DNA of 64,000 bases. Origin: Burkholderia pyrrocinia (GTDB taxonomy: Bacteria; Pseudomonadota; Gammaproteobacteria; Burkholderiales; Burkholderiaceae). The stretch is from NCBI RefSeq assembly GCF_001028665.1, contig NZ_CP011504.1, positions 2,356,001-2,420,000 of the forward strand, read 5' to 3'. The notes beneath the pieces are model-generated. The model was not told where the DNA came from and searched no databases. It worked only from the letters and a program-made list of their open reading frames with translations. Both the position numbers and the translations under genes were made by a program. Within the stretch, counting starts at the first letter, position 1. Each line of letters begins with the position of its first letter. Shown here one piece after another: positions 27,180-36,122 of the stretch.

Positions 27180-27901
27180 CAACTCTGGCTCGCGCCGGAT
27201 TTATCGTCGTCTTGCCGACGCACGTTGGGGACGCTTCAGGCTATCCCCGAGCGCCGTCCCAAGCCCAGATTCTGATTGATCGCCCCCGGCAGGCAGAGGC
27301 CGCGCTCAATGCAGTCCTCGCGGATCCACGGTTTTCCGCGAGCGCCGATGTCGGCCGAATTGGCATGATCGGATACTCAGCCGGCGGCTACACTGCGCTG
27401 ATTCTGGCCGGAGCGAAACCCGATTTTGCGTATGCCAGCGCGTACTGCGCAGATCACGATGATCCGGGATCGTGTCCGCGTCCAGCAACCAGCAATGGTG
27501 CGCACGGCACCCAAGGCAAAGCGGCCGTACCCGCTGACCTGGTAGCTTGGCAACCGCCCGTTGATCGCCGCCTGAAGGCCTTGGTGCTGATGGATCCGCT
27601 GGCGATGATGTTTGAGGCATCTGGCTTGTCCGCCGTGCGCGTACCGACGATGCTCTATCGACCGCGGGACGACAGCTATCTTGGTTCTGCGAGAAACGCT
27701 CTTGGAGTTGTGTCAGGCTTGCCCACACCGCCCGCAGTCCACATCGTGCCAGGCAACCACTTCGTTTTCATTGATCCTTGTCCGGCCTCGGTCGCAGCCA
27801 GTGCGGCACTGATCTGTCAGGATGCGCCCGGGAGCGATCGTGTGGAGATTCATCGCCAGATCGACCATGAGGTCGTGGACTTCCTACGCGCAAATCTATA
27901 A
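26891..27901 (+). CDS. Exported alpha/beta hydrolase (dienelactone-hydrolase-like)
   Basis: The 336-residue product has a signal peptide (cleavage near SALAD), an oxyanion segment SHGRGGG, and a nucleophile elbow GYSAGG with S163, followed by a probable catalytic histidine in GNHFVF. It resembles the predicted dienelactone hydrolase family of exported hydrolases. The cysteines (YCADHDDPGSC, LIC) may form disulfides in the periplasm. The substrate is unknown. GGGGAG sits upstream of ATG 26891. The 5' part is duplicated in inverted form beyond its 3' end. Confidence 0.82.
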   Translation: MRWIVPLVLAIVCMCSALADPAAFNAGIIRLKGVNEAAPFNTVIFYPTREREVPWQAGPFTVEATRDASPVPDGHFPVVLISHGRGGGPFSHRELATTLARAGFIVVLPTHVGDASGYPRAPSQAQILIDRPRQAEAALNAVLADPRFSASADVGRIGMIGYSAGGYTALILAGAKPDFAYASAYCADHDDPGSCPRPATSNGAHGTQGKAAVPADLVAWQPPVDRRLKALVLMDPLAMMFEASGLSAVRVPTMLYRPRDDSYLGSARNALGVVSGLPTPPAVHIVPGNHFVFIDPCPASVAASAALICQDAPGSDRVEIHRQIDHEVVDFLRANL

Positions 27902-28031
27902 GTCATCCAGACTGAGCTGACCTGCTCCAGGGAAGCAACGCGGCGTAGTCGATGGCCGACCAAGCGGAAAGCCTGAAAGCAGTAGTGTCTATCTTCAAAG
28001 TCGACTAGTAGCCACGGCCGATTCCGTTGCC

Positions 28032-28304
28032 TTGGCCAATTCACGGAGGCTGAGGGGACCGCCGCCTCGTCCATGTGAAATCAATACAACGGGGAAGCGG
28101 CCATCCGGTACAGGCGAAGCATCGCGCGTCGCCTCAACGGTGACCGGACCCGCTTGCCACGGAACCTCACGCTCACGCGTAGGGTAAAAGATCACCGTAT
28201 TGAAAGCGGCAGAGCCGGATTACCCCTGCGTTAAAAGCGGCCGAATCAGCCAGCGCGGAACGCGTACATACGATCGCCAGTACGAGAGGCACTATCCAAC
28301 GCAT
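28032..28304 (-). pseudogene. Truncated copy of the alpha/beta hydrolase gene
   Basis: Starting at ATG 28304 the frame encodes the same signal peptide (MRWIVPLVLAIVC) as the gene at 26891, then is shifted by the small deletion; a second frame continues with IFYPTREREVPWQAG to ISHGRGGG and stops being homologous near 28032. The nucleophile region is absent, so no active product is possible. Confidence 0.8.
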
Positions 28305-28396
28305 GTCACTGCTCCTGGTCAGCCAGAATGAGAGGCGAAAGCTATTAGAGCGTTCTTGCACGTTTGATGACCGAGGGGCGTCGTTTATCGATCGCT
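28032..28396 (-). repeat. Inverted duplication, copy 2
   Basis: Inverted copy of 26798-27179. Differences include several substitutions and a deletion of about 17 bases after the codons for VIRL that shifts the frame. Homology stops at the codons for ELA. Confidence 0.85.
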
Positions 28397-28897
28397 CACA
28401 GTTGACTTATTCGCGATGCTACGCACGTGCGGTCTCGTCGCGCTCTTGTCCTCGGGCGTGATGAACCAGCTGACTGCCACCTTGGGACTTGGCCAGATAT
28501 AGTGCTTGATCTGCAGCTGCGAGCAGATCGGTGAGTGCAAATCGCAGTACTTTACGGCGCAGCCAACAGAACGTTGAGTCAAATTTGTGCCGCCAAGCTG
28601 CTTGACTGACCCTGAAACGGGTTGGATTCGCTTTCGGGGATGACGTTTCGATTCGATGGCCGGGAATTGGGTTCGTCTCGATCGAGGAGGGAATAGCGCA
28701 ACCATCGCGCTGGCGTTGCCGGTGATCACGCCCGGTTCGACCCTATCCCCGGCACACCCGGTCGTGCTCCGGCCAGTAGGCCGTCTCGCCGCCGATACCG
28801 GCGACACGGTCGGCTGGCCGCTCGGCGTGATGTCGGCAAAGCGCATCGTGACCGACCGTCCGATGGCGCGAGTGACGCAGGAGTTGGGGCGGCGGAG
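28397..28897. other. Non-coding stretch, nothing recognised
   Basis: Several reading frames are open here, but none has a convincing start, codon bias or known motif. It is probably decayed sequence at the right border of the patchwork region. Confidence 0.5.
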
Positions 28898-29290
28898 TCA
28901 CGCCTTCGGCGCGTATTGCATCTCGCCGTTGCCGAACGACCAGTCTTCGCGCGCGACGTCAACGAGGCTGATCCACACATCTTCCTTGCGCACGCCGGCC
29001 TTCGCGTGGATGCCGTCCGCAACGGCGCGGTAGAAGGCCTTCTTCACGTCGATCGTGCGCCCCGCGTTCCAGGTGACCTGGATAAACACGATGCCGGACG
29101 TGTAAACCACGCCCAGATAACCGTCGGCCGGATAAACGAGCTCGTCCGGCGCATGGCGCGAAATGATCTGGAACTTGTCGTTCTCCGGGACGTTGGCGAC
29201 TGTGGTCATCGCTTCGTAGACCGTGTCGCTGACAGCCTTGACGACTTCGGGCGATGCGTCTTTCGACAGATTGATTCGTACGAGGGGCAT
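28898..29290 (-). CDS. Tautomerase family protein
   Basis: The 130-residue product begins Met-Pro (MPLVRINLSK), so Pro becomes the N-terminal catalytic base after methionine removal, the hallmark of the tautomerase superfamily. The length and the two beta-alpha-beta units fit the fused-monomer members close to malonate semialdehyde decarboxylase. R residues in the SRHAPDE and KAGVRKED segments could be the substrate-binding arginines. It is divergently transcribed from a LysR gene, 99 bases away, which probably regulates it. Confidence 0.85.
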   Translation of the reverse strand: MPLVRINLSKDASPEVVKAVSDTVYEAMTTVANVPENDKFQIISRHAPDELVYPADGYLGVVYTSGIVFIQVTWNAGRTIDVKKAFYRAVADGIHAKAGVRKEDVWISLVDVAREDWSFGNGEMQYAPKA

Positions 29291-29389
29291 TTCATTCTCC
29301 GTGGACTGGTGTGCGATTGCGGTTGAGAGTAGGCTGGTGCACGAGTTTCCACAAACGAATGTTTTTCATTGAAATGTTGACGAATCGGA

Positions 29390-30298
29390 ATGGTGATTGA
29401 AGAACTGAAATCGTTCATCGCGGTAGTCGACGCGGCTTCGCTGACCCGCGCGGCTGATCAGCTGTGCGTGTCGCAATCGACGATATCGAAGCGCATACAG
29501 CGGCTCGAGGAGGGGCTGGGCGCCACGTTGTTCGACAGAAACGCCAAGCCGCCGCGGCCGACGGCGCTTGCCAGCCGGGTCTACGAACAGGCCGTGCCGG
29601 TTCTGCGCGCGTTGAACCAGCTTCACGACATTGCCCGGGAAGATTCGCCGCCGTCGGGGACGCTGCGCTTCGGCTTGCCGCAGGCCGTCGCGGATATCGT
29701 GCTGTTCGACGCCGTCATGACCATGAAGGCGCGGTTTCCTGCGCTGGACGTGAGGTTGCTTACCGACTGGAGCGTCGGTTTGCAGCGCATGGTCGAAAAC
29801 GGATCGCTCGACGTCGCGTTGCTGATGTTGCCGGCGGGGGCTTCGCTGCCGGAGGACTTCGGCTGCAGCCTCGTCACGAGATTCGATGTGAAGGTGGTGC
29901 AGAGCGCATCGAAGCCGGTCGTCGATGCTCGCGCGACGGTGGAAGCGCTGTCCGCCCACGGATGGATACTCAACCCTGACGGCTGCGGCTATCGCGCCGC
30001 GCTCGAGCGTGCGATGGCCAATCGGGGGCAGCGCTTTCGATTGAGCATCGACACCTATGGAACCGACATGCAACTCAGGCTCGTGGCCAGCGGGCTCGGG
30101 CTTGGCCTCGTGCCGACGGACGTGTTGCGCGCGAGCCCGTGGCGTTCGCAGCTCAGCGTCGTCGAGGTCGGCGGCTTTGCGCTGGCGCTGGACGTGTGGC
30201 TCGTGTTTCCGCGCGCGCTAGGCAATCTGCGGCGCGCGGTCGACGTGCTCGCGGAGTCGGTGGCGGCCTCCTTCGAGCAACAGGCCATTGGGCAGTAG
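29390..30298 (+). CDS. LysR family transcriptional regulator
   Basis: The 302-residue product has the LysR winged helix-turn-helix (SLTRAADQLCVSQSTISKRIQRLEEGLGATLF) at residues about 15-48 and an effector-binding domain after it. It is divergent from the tautomerase gene at 29290 and followed after 133 bases by a second tautomerase gene, so it probably controls one or both in response to a pathway metabolite. Confidence 0.92.
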   Translation: MVIEELKSFIAVVDAASLTRAADQLCVSQSTISKRIQRLEEGLGATLFDRNAKPPRPTALASRVYEQAVPVLRALNQLHDIAREDSPPSGTLRFGLPQAVADIVLFDAVMTMKARFPALDVRLLTDWSVGLQRMVENGSLDVALLMLPAGASLPEDFGCSLVTRFDVKVVQSASKPVVDARATVEALSAHGWILNPDGCGYRAALERAMANRGQRFRLSIDTYGTDMQLRLVASGLGLGLVPTDVLRASPWRSQLSVVEVGGFALALDVWLVFPRALGNLRRAVDVLAESVAASFEQQAIGQ

Positions 30299-30431
30299 CG
30301 ACGCGCTGTGTCCGGAATCATTGCTTATCCGACATGGCGAGGGCGGCGAGCCGGGTGCCAGAATCGGCTGGCAGCATACGCACAGGCCGATGCCGCACGA
30401 GTTCGATCAATCACCTGGAATCCTGACCACC

Positions 30432-30827
30432 ATGCCCTATCTGCAACTGGACGTGAACGACCACTATTCGGTGGAAGCCAAGCAATTGCTCGCCGCCAGA
30501 ATGAGCGAGACCTATGCGCGGATGATGTCGGTCGATATTCGGCGTATCAGCGTCGCGATCCGGGAACTGGGGCAAGGCGGTGTCTGGCGCATTGCCGAGG
30601 CGGGCAAAGCGCCGGTCCCGGTCGCCGTGATGATGCTGGATATCCGGCGGGGGCGCCCGCCCGAGCAGCGCATGGAAGTGGCGCAGGCGCTTTGCGCGCA
30701 CTGCGTGGAGATTCTCGGCTTGCGTGAGGACCGGCTCAATGTCGAATTCACGCAGCATTCCGGCGACGAGATGTACCACCCGGCGCTGGGCGGCTACAGC
30801 CCGGAGTGGGGCCCCGGCAAGCAATAG
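30432..30827 (+). CDS. Second tautomerase family protein
   Basis: The 131-residue product starts Met-Pro-Tyr-Leu-Gln and contains two tautomerase-like beta-alpha-beta units. The N-terminal proline after processing would be the catalytic base. ATG 30432 is required for this proline to be exposed; the longer upstream frame would bury it. It follows the LysR gene on the same strand. It is only distantly related to the tautomerase at 28898-29290. The substrate is unknown. Confidence 0.72.
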   Translation: MPYLQLDVNDHYSVEAKQLLAARMSETYARMMSVDIRRISVAIRELGQGGVWRIAEAGKAPVPVAVMMLDIRRGRPPEQRMEVAQALCAHCVEILGLREDRLNVEFTQHSGDEMYHPALGGYSPEWGPGKQ

Positions 30828-30932
30828 ATCGTCCGCTTGCACGGCTCGCTGCCTGCAGACCTGCCGGTAGTCGGGCGCTCAGGGTTTGGGCAGGCAAGAC
30901 CGCGCAAACCTCGCCTTTTGGTTCAACAAGTC

Positions 30933-31880
30933 CTAGTTCACGAGCGGCGCGACTCCCGAGGCTCGCTGGATGGTCTGCGGGGGTTGCCCGAACGCGCGCA
31001 GAAACGCCTGGCGCATGCGCTCGCGGTCGCCGAAGCCGGTTTCTCTCGCAATGATTTCGATCGGGTGGCGCGTCGTTTCCATCATCAGGCGCGCGGCTTC
31101 GACGCGCAGCCGCTCGACCGCCTTGGCCGGGGATTGCCCCGTCTCCTCCCGGAACACGCGGCTGAATTGGCGCGGGCTCAAACGTGCCGCCTCCGCCAGT
31201 CGTTCCACCGACAGATCGCTCGCCAGGTTTTCGCTCGCATAGGTCAGCGCCATTCGCACGCGGTCCGATCGCGCGTCCAGTTCCAGCAACGTCGAGAATT
31301 GCGACTGCCCGCCGCCGCGCCGTTGGTACAGCACGAGCTTGCGCGCGACCATGCGCGCCGTTTCCAGCCCGAAGTCGCTTTCGACGATCGCGAGCGCGAG
31401 ATCCACCCCGGCGCTCATTCCGGCCGAAGTCCAGACCTGGCCGTCCACGACGAAGATGCGGTCTTCGTCGAGCTGCACGTCCGGATATTGCTTCCTGAAA
31501 TCCCGCGCGTGATACCAGTGCGTCGTGGCCCGTTTCCCGTCGAGGAGGCCGGCGGCCGCGAGGACGAAGGCGCCCGTGCATATCGACGCAATGCGCCGCG
31601 AGTGGAAGGGCGCGCGACGCAGGAAGTCCACCAGCGTCGCCGACGGAAGCCGGCATTCGTTGTCGCCGGCGACGATCAGCGTGTCATAGCCGTCGTTGGC
31701 CAGTGGCTCGGTGTTGACCGAAAACCCCTGCGACGACACGACCGCTCCGCCGTGCTCGGACACGATCCGGAACTGGTACACCGCCTCGCCGCGGAGCAGA
31801 TTCGCGTACTCGAACACGCTCGCCACCGCGAGCGCGAGCGACTGGAAATTTGGGTAAACAACGAGTCCTACGGTGTGCAT
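30933..31880 (-). CDS. GlxA-type AraC family regulator with DJ-1/PfpI domain
   Basis: The 315-residue product combines an N-terminal DJ-1/PfpI-like domain (GLVVYPNFQSLALAVASVFEYAN, nucleophile-elbow cysteine in SICTGAFVLAAAGLLDG) with two C-terminal AraC helix-turn-helix motifs (SVERLAEAARLSPRQFSRVFREETG and IEIIARETGFGDRERMRQAFLRAFG). ATG 31880 starts the DJ-1 fold; ATG 31922 would add 14 residues. It may control the SDR/DJ-1 gene pair on the other side of the intergenic region, which is inference from position. Confidence 0.9.
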   Translation of the reverse strand: MHTVGLVVYPNFQSLALAVASVFEYANLLRGEAVYQFRIVSEHGGAVVSSQGFSVNTEPLANDGYDTLIVAGDNECRLPSATLVDFLRRAPFHSRRIASICTGAFVLAAAGLLDGKRATTHWYHARDFRKQYPDVQLDEDRIFVVDGQVWTSAGMSAGVDLALAIVESDFGLETARMVARKLVLYQRRGGGQSQFSTLLELDARSDRVRMALTYASENLASDLSVERLAEAARLSPRQFSRVFREETGQSPAKAVERLRVEAARLMMETTRHPIEIIARETGFGDRERMRQAFLRAFGQPPQTIQRASGVAPLVN

Positions 31881-32388
31881 GATGTCCGCCAGGTGGATGG
31901 CCTGATTAATTGAATCTAGCATAAAACGGACATCGCCGCGGGCTGCGGTGGCGCGTCACCCATGACCTTGTGCCCGGCCCGATCCGGGGCTGCCGCGCTT
32001 TCGCCGGCATGCCCGTCGATGTCGTCGAGGCGCCGCCCGATGGCGTGGCGCAACGGACTGCGCGACCGTTTCGGGCATCGCGCGACGCGCGTTTCGTGTG
32101 GCCTTGATTCAATCAGGATGCCTATCTTCACCGGTTTTTCCCCTGTCTTTTTCCAGGTTCGTCCTGTCGGCCGTCTTCGGAGGGGGCAAGGCGCCGCGCG
32201 GCACCCCCTGCAGGGCCGATTTTGGGTAACCGGGCGTCTCTTGCAAAGGACGAATCCGCAAGGTTTCCGGTCAATGCATGGATGGCAGAAATCATTGCAT
32301 CTATGACATTGAGGATGAGCGTGGTCGAAGCCAGAATTCATTCCACGAACCGACACCCGGTCGGCTCAATCCCCGGAAAGGAAAAGAC
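31881..32388. other. Intergenic region with a decayed gene fragment
   Basis: The region lies between divergent genes (GlxA-like and SDR). Besides the pntA-like fragment listed separately no motif was recognised. Confidence 0.5.
31962..32131 (-). pseudogene. Possible remnant of a pntA-like gene (NAD(P) transhydrogenase alpha)
   Basis: From GTG 32131 the minus strand encodes VKIGILIESRPHETRVA, very close to the N-terminus of transhydrogenase alpha subunits and alanine dehydrogenases; a shifted frame then gives MPETVAQ and the original frame later GESAAAPDRA, both recalling the same proteins. The rest of the gene is missing. The match is short and judged by eye. Confidence 0.4.
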
Positions 32389-33198
32389 ATGAGGACTTCT
32401 ACGAAAGGCACCGCGCTGATCACCGGCGCATCGGCCGGCATCGGCGCCATTTACGCGGACCGCCTCGCCAAACGCGGCTACGACCTCATTCTGGTGGCGC
32501 GTAATCAGGATCGTCTGAATACGCTGGCGGGCCGCCTTACGGCCGAAACCGGCCGCTCGGTCGAGACCGTTGCCGCCGATCTGAACGACAAGGCCGCGCT
32601 CGCGAAGATCGAAGGCATTCTGCGCGAGGACAGCAGCATCACGATGCTGGTGAACAACGCGGGAATTGGCTCGGTCGCGTCGATTCTCAACGGCGACGTC
32701 GACACGATGGAGTCGATGATCAATCTGAACATCACCGCGCTCACCCGCCTGACTTACGCCGTCGCACCGGTGTTCGCCGGCAAGGGCACGGGCACCATCG
32801 TCAACATCGGCTCCGTCGTTGGCATTGCGGTCGAACTGCTCAACGGCGTGTACAGCGCGTCGAAGTCGTACGTGCTGAGCTTCGGTCACGCGCTTCAGCG
32901 CGACCTGGCGGACAAGGGCGTGCGCGTGCAGACCGTGCTGCCCGCAGCGACGGCGACCGAGTTCTGGGATGTGGCGGGCTATGCGAAACAGAAGGAAGCC
33001 GCCAGCACGATGACGGCCGACGACCTGGTGGATGCCGCGCTCGCGGGCCTCGATCAGGGCGAGCTCGTGACGATCCCGACGCTGCACGACGGCGACGGCT
33101 GGACGCAATGGGAAGCGGCCCGCCGCGCACTCACGCCGAAATTCGCGAACGCCAAGGCCGCTCCGCGCTACGCGGCGGATGCCAAGGCCGGCGCTTGA
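32389..33198 (+). CDS. Short-chain dehydrogenase/reductase
   Basis: The 269-residue classical SDR has the nucleotide-binding motif TGASAGIG, the NNAG motif, and the catalytic YSASK with an upstream serine (IGSVVG). It belongs to the group of SDRs annotated as YqjQ/DltE-like oxidoreductases. GGAAAGGAAAAG precedes ATG 32389. It is followed after 31 bases by a DJ-1/PfpI gene, so the two form an operon. Confidence 0.92.
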   Translation: MRTSTKGTALITGASAGIGAIYADRLAKRGYDLILVARNQDRLNTLAGRLTAETGRSVETVAADLNDKAALAKIEGILREDSSITMLVNNAGIGSVASILNGDVDTMESMINLNITALTRLTYAVAPVFAGKGTGTIVNIGSVVGIAVELLNGVYSASKSYVLSFGHALQRDLADKGVRVQTVLPAATATEFWDVAGYAKQKEAASTMTADDLVDAALAGLDQGELVTIPTLHDGDGWTQWEAARRALTPKFANAKAAPRYAADAKAGA

Positions 33199-33229
33199 AC
33201 CGGCTCACTCATTTTTTCGGAAGGGTTTG

Positions 33230-34111
33230 ATGATGAACATCCTCAAGATCGGTGCTGCCGTACTCGCCACGTCGGCCGCGTTTGCATTGCCGGTGGGCGC
33301 GTCGGCACAGTCGCGCGGCAAGGTGCTGGTTGTCATGTCGAGCGCTCACGCGCTCGATCTGCGCGATGGCAAGACATATTCGACCGGTTATTACCTCAAC
33401 GAATTCGTCGTGCCGTACCGCAAGCTCGTCGAGGCAGGCTACGAGCCGGTGATCGCCAATCCGAATGGCGACATGCCGGTGATGGACGCGAACTCGAACA
33501 ACAAGCTGTTTTTCGGCGGCGACGATGCCGCGCGCGCGGATGCACTGAAATACGCGCAGGGTATCGCGCAACTGAAGCATCCGAAGACGCTCGCGTCCGT
33601 CGTCTCCGAGGGGACCGACGGTTATGTCGGCCTGTTTATCCCCGGCGGCCATGCGCCGATGGTCGACCTGCTCAAGGACCGGAATCTCGGCAAGATCCTG
33701 GTCAGCTTCCATGACAGCGGCCGTCCCACCGGGATCATCTGTCACGGGCCGATCGTGTTGTTGTCGACGCTGCACGATCCGGATGCCTTCGTTGCATCGA
33801 TGACCGCCAACGACGGCAAGGCGAATGCCTTCGCGGCCGGCTGGCCGTATGCCGGTTACCGGATGACCGTCTTCTCGACGGGCGAGGAGCAGCAGCTCGA
33901 GGGGCCGAACGGGCTTGGCGGCAACGTGCCGTTCTATCCGGTGAATGCGTTGGCTGAAGCCGGCGCTCACGTCGACACGGTGGCGAACTGGCACGGCAAT
34001 GTCGTCGTCGACCGCGAACTGATCACGGGGCAGCAGCCGATGTCGGCACCGGAATTCGGCGACGTCCTCGTGGCGAAACTGACGGCCCGCGCGAACGGAG
34101 TTCGTCCGTGA
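33230..34111 (+). CDS. Exported DJ-1/PfpI family protein
   Basis: The 293-residue product has a signal peptide (cleavage near ASAQS) and a DJ-1/PfpI domain with the nucleophile cysteine in IICHGP and a family-typical GLFIPGGHAPM segment. It resembles HSP31/PfpI-type proteins that act on glyoxal adducts or as chaperones, here probably periplasmic. Double ATG at 33230/33233 follows GGAAGGG. It sits in an operon with the upstream SDR. A strong hairpin follows its stop. Confidence 0.85.
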   Translation: MMNILKIGAAVLATSAAFALPVGASAQSRGKVLVVMSSAHALDLRDGKTYSTGYYLNEFVVPYRKLVEAGYEPVIANPNGDMPVMDANSNNKLFFGGDDAARADALKYAQGIAQLKHPKTLASVVSEGTDGYVGLFIPGGHAPMVDLLKDRNLGKILVSFHDSGRPTGIICHGPIVLLSTLHDPDAFVASMTANDGKANAFAAGWPYAGYRMTVFSTGEEQQLEGPNGLGGNVPFYPVNALAEAGAHVDTVANWHGNVVVDRELITGQQPMSAPEFGDVLVAKLTARANGVRP

Positions 34112-34544
34112 CGGCAGCGGCCGGGCATGTTGCGCCCGGCCGCTTCGACTTCGCTGCCGACTCGACATGGATCGGGCAATGGGCGGCATTTGACGCAGGC
34201 GAGCCGGTGGCGATGGATCTCGGGTATCGCGGCGCCAGCGCGCGCGTCGTCATGTTCCGACGGATCCACGGGCGAATCGCCGCAGCGATATCTCGCAGCC
34301 GGTCGAGCGCGCATGATTCGGGGCGGCCTGCGGCTCGGCGACGTGATCGGGGCGTCCTTGCCGTCCCGGCGTCAAGGACGACTGCCCCGGACGTCAGGGT
34401 TCTGGATTGGTATCGCGCCGGCACGCGGCGATTTTGAAATGGCATACTACGACACCGATCTAGCGGGGCATGACGTTGCATTTCGGCAGATGATTGGCAT
34501 CCTGCAGTGCACGCCCATCGCGCCATCGCTTTGGAAATTGGCAC
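34112..34544. other. Intergenic region upstream of the ECF sigma gene
   Basis: Apart from the hairpin at 34117-34143, no gene or Fur-type operator was seen. Open frames here lack start signals. The promoter of the sigma/FecR pair must lie in this segment. Confidence 0.5.
34117..34143 (+). terminator. Hairpin after the DJ-1/PfpI gene
   Basis: GCGGCCGGGC (34117-34126) pairs perfectly with GCCCGGCCGC (34134-34143) around a 7-base loop, 5 bases after the stop codon. No T-run follows, so termination may be partial or factor-assisted. Confidence 0.55.
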
Positions 34545-35096
34545 ATGAGCACTGGCCCGGCAGCACAGCCTCTCGACAAACTGGAAAGGAGCGACGACGA
34601 GTCGGCTCGTTCCCGCTCGGTTTGGCTTGCCAACGAGTTTCGGGCCAGCTATGGATGGTTGAAGGCGAAGCTGCTGCGGCGTGTCGGATCGCCGGCCGAT
34701 GCCGAGGATCTGGCGTCGTCGTCGTTCGAGGCGCTTGCCGGCGTCGATGACCCGCCGGGTATTCGCGAGCCTCGAGCGTGGCTGACCGTCATCGCCCAGC
34801 GTCTCACCTTCGAGATGTGGCGCCGCCGGGATCTCGAGCGCGCGTATCATGAGGCGCTCCTCAATGCCGAGGAACCCCTCGCGCCGTCCGCCGAATCGAT
34901 CGTCGAGATTTCCCAGGCATTGTTCCTGATCGATCAGGCGCTCGATGGATTGCCTCCGAAAGCGAGAAGTGCCTTTATCTACAGCCAGATCGACGGCCTC
35001 ACTTATTCCGAGATTGCCGCTCGACTCGGCGTCTCGACAAGCATGGTTCGCAAATACATCGCCCAGGCGCTTACCCGATGCTTTCTGATCAGTTGA
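34545..35096 (+). CDS. FecI-type ECF sigma factor
   Basis: The 183-residue product has sigma region 2 (FRASYGWLKAKLLRRVGSPADAEDLASSSFEAL) and region 4 (LPPKARSAFIYSQIDGLTYSEIAARLGVSTSMVRKYIAQAL) of FecI-like factors. It should direct transcription of the TonB receptor operon when the receptor is occupied. ATG 34545 is chosen because it begins just before region 2, though the start codon has no strong binding site. The FecR gene overlaps its end by 19 bases. Confidence 0.92.
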   Translation: MSTGPAAQPLDKLERSDDESARSRSVWLANEFRASYGWLKAKLLRRVGSPADAEDLASSSFEALAGVDDPPGIREPRAWLTVIAQRLTFEMWRRRDLERAYHEALLNAEEPLAPSAESIVEISQALFLIDQALDGLPPKARSAFIYSQIDGLTYSEIAARLGVSTSMVRKYIAQALTRCFLIS

Positions 35097-36052
35097 ATGC
35101 CGCGCGCGGCGCCGGCACGGTCGATTCGTGCGCGGAGGAAGCCATTCAGTGGGAGGTCCGGTTGCGTGCCGAGGACGCCACGCAGCAGGATCGCGATGGC
35201 TTCGAGGCATGGCGCCGCGCCGATCCCGCGCACGAAGCGGCGTGGATACGGCTCCAGGAAGGGCTGGCACGGTTTGCGTCGCTGCGGAACGCGCCCGGCA
35301 CGGCGGTGCGAAGCGCGCTGAACGCGCCGTCTCGTGCGCGGCGCCGCATGTTGAAGGCTGGCGCCGGGGTGGGCGCGCTGGCGCTGGCCGCGATCGGGAC
35401 GCGAGAACTGGTCCGGGCCTATTCGCTCGACGCCGATTATCACAATGGCGATCTGACGCCGCAGGCCGTGGCGCTGAAAGACGGAACGCCGATCGTCCTC
35501 GGGGCATCGGCGCGTGTTTATTGGACGCGGGACGGCGCGCGCGGCGACGTCTATCTTGCGTCCGGCCAGATCCTGTCGAGTCCCGCCACGACGAACCGCT
35601 CGCCGTTCGCCGTGAGGACGCGGGACGGGACGGCAATCACGAGCCGCGCCCGCCTGAGCGTCGATGCATTGCGATATCACACCGTGGTCGCGGTGCAGGG
35701 CGGCGATGCAACCCTTGCGACACCGCGCGGCGGTAGCGTCCGCATCGCCGATGGTTCGGTCTGGTCGCTATCGCCGGGGCGCATTGCCCGCATGCCGGAG
35801 ACGGCCGCCGACATCTTCGCCTGGAGCCGCGGCACGCTCGTCGTCCTGGATCGGCCGCTGCCTGACATCCTCGAGACGCTGGGCCGCTACTACGGCGGCT
35901 ATATCCGGTTCCCGCAGGCCGCGCTCGCTCGCCGGGTCAGCGGCGTGTTCCCGCTCAACGACGCCGAGGCGGCGCTGCACCAGCTCGCCAACGGCCTGGG
36001 ACTTTCCCTTGCCGTGTATGGCAAGGTTCTGGCCGTCGCCTCCGAGGCTTGA
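35078..36052 (+). CDS. FecR-type anti-sigma/signal transducer
   Basis: The 324-residue product has a cytoplasmic N-terminus with the DUF4880-like motif (AIQWEVRLRAEDATQQDRDGFEAWRRADPAHEAAW), one membrane helix at about residues 88-106, and a periplasmic FecR domain followed by an STN-like C-terminal part. In such systems the receptor's signalling domain contacts FecR, which then releases the sigma factor. It overlaps the sigma gene and is followed by a strong terminator at 36057-36094. Confidence 0.92.
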   Translation: MLSDQLNAARGAGTVDSCAEEAIQWEVRLRAEDATQQDRDGFEAWRRADPAHEAAWIRLQEGLARFASLRNAPGTAVRSALNAPSRARRRMLKAGAGVGALALAAIGTRELVRAYSLDADYHNGDLTPQAVALKDGTPIVLGASARVYWTRDGARGDVYLASGQILSSPATTNRSPFAVRTRDGTAITSRARLSVDALRYHTVVAVQGGDATLATPRGGSVRIADGSVWSLSPGRIARMPETAADIFAWSRGTLVVLDRPLPDILETLGRYYGGYIRFPQAALARRVSGVFPLNDAEAALHQLANGLGLSLAVYGKVLAVASEA

Positions 36053-36056
36053 CGCC

Positions 36057-36094
36057 GCGCCCCGTTCGGCCGGGGCGCGAAAAAATTTTTCTTT
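36057..36094 (+). terminator. Rho-independent terminator after fecR-like gene
   Basis: GCGCCCCG (36057-36064) pairs with CGGGGCGC (36071-36078) around TTCGGC, followed by GAAAAAATTTTTCTTT. This isolates the sigma/FecR transcript from the Lrp gene. Confidence 0.85.
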
Positions 36095-36122
36095 CCCGGT
36101 GTCACTTTTCCCGCTTCGTTGC

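Noticed and set aside
28656..29033. 125-codon plus-strand frame overlapping the tautomerase gene
   Set aside because: It runs antisense through the tautomerase end and shows no motif or host-like codon use of its own.
34108..34437. 109-codon frame between the DJ-1 and sigma-factor genes
   Set aside because: Its start lies in the hairpin after the DJ-1 gene, the product is arginine-rich and no binding site precedes it.
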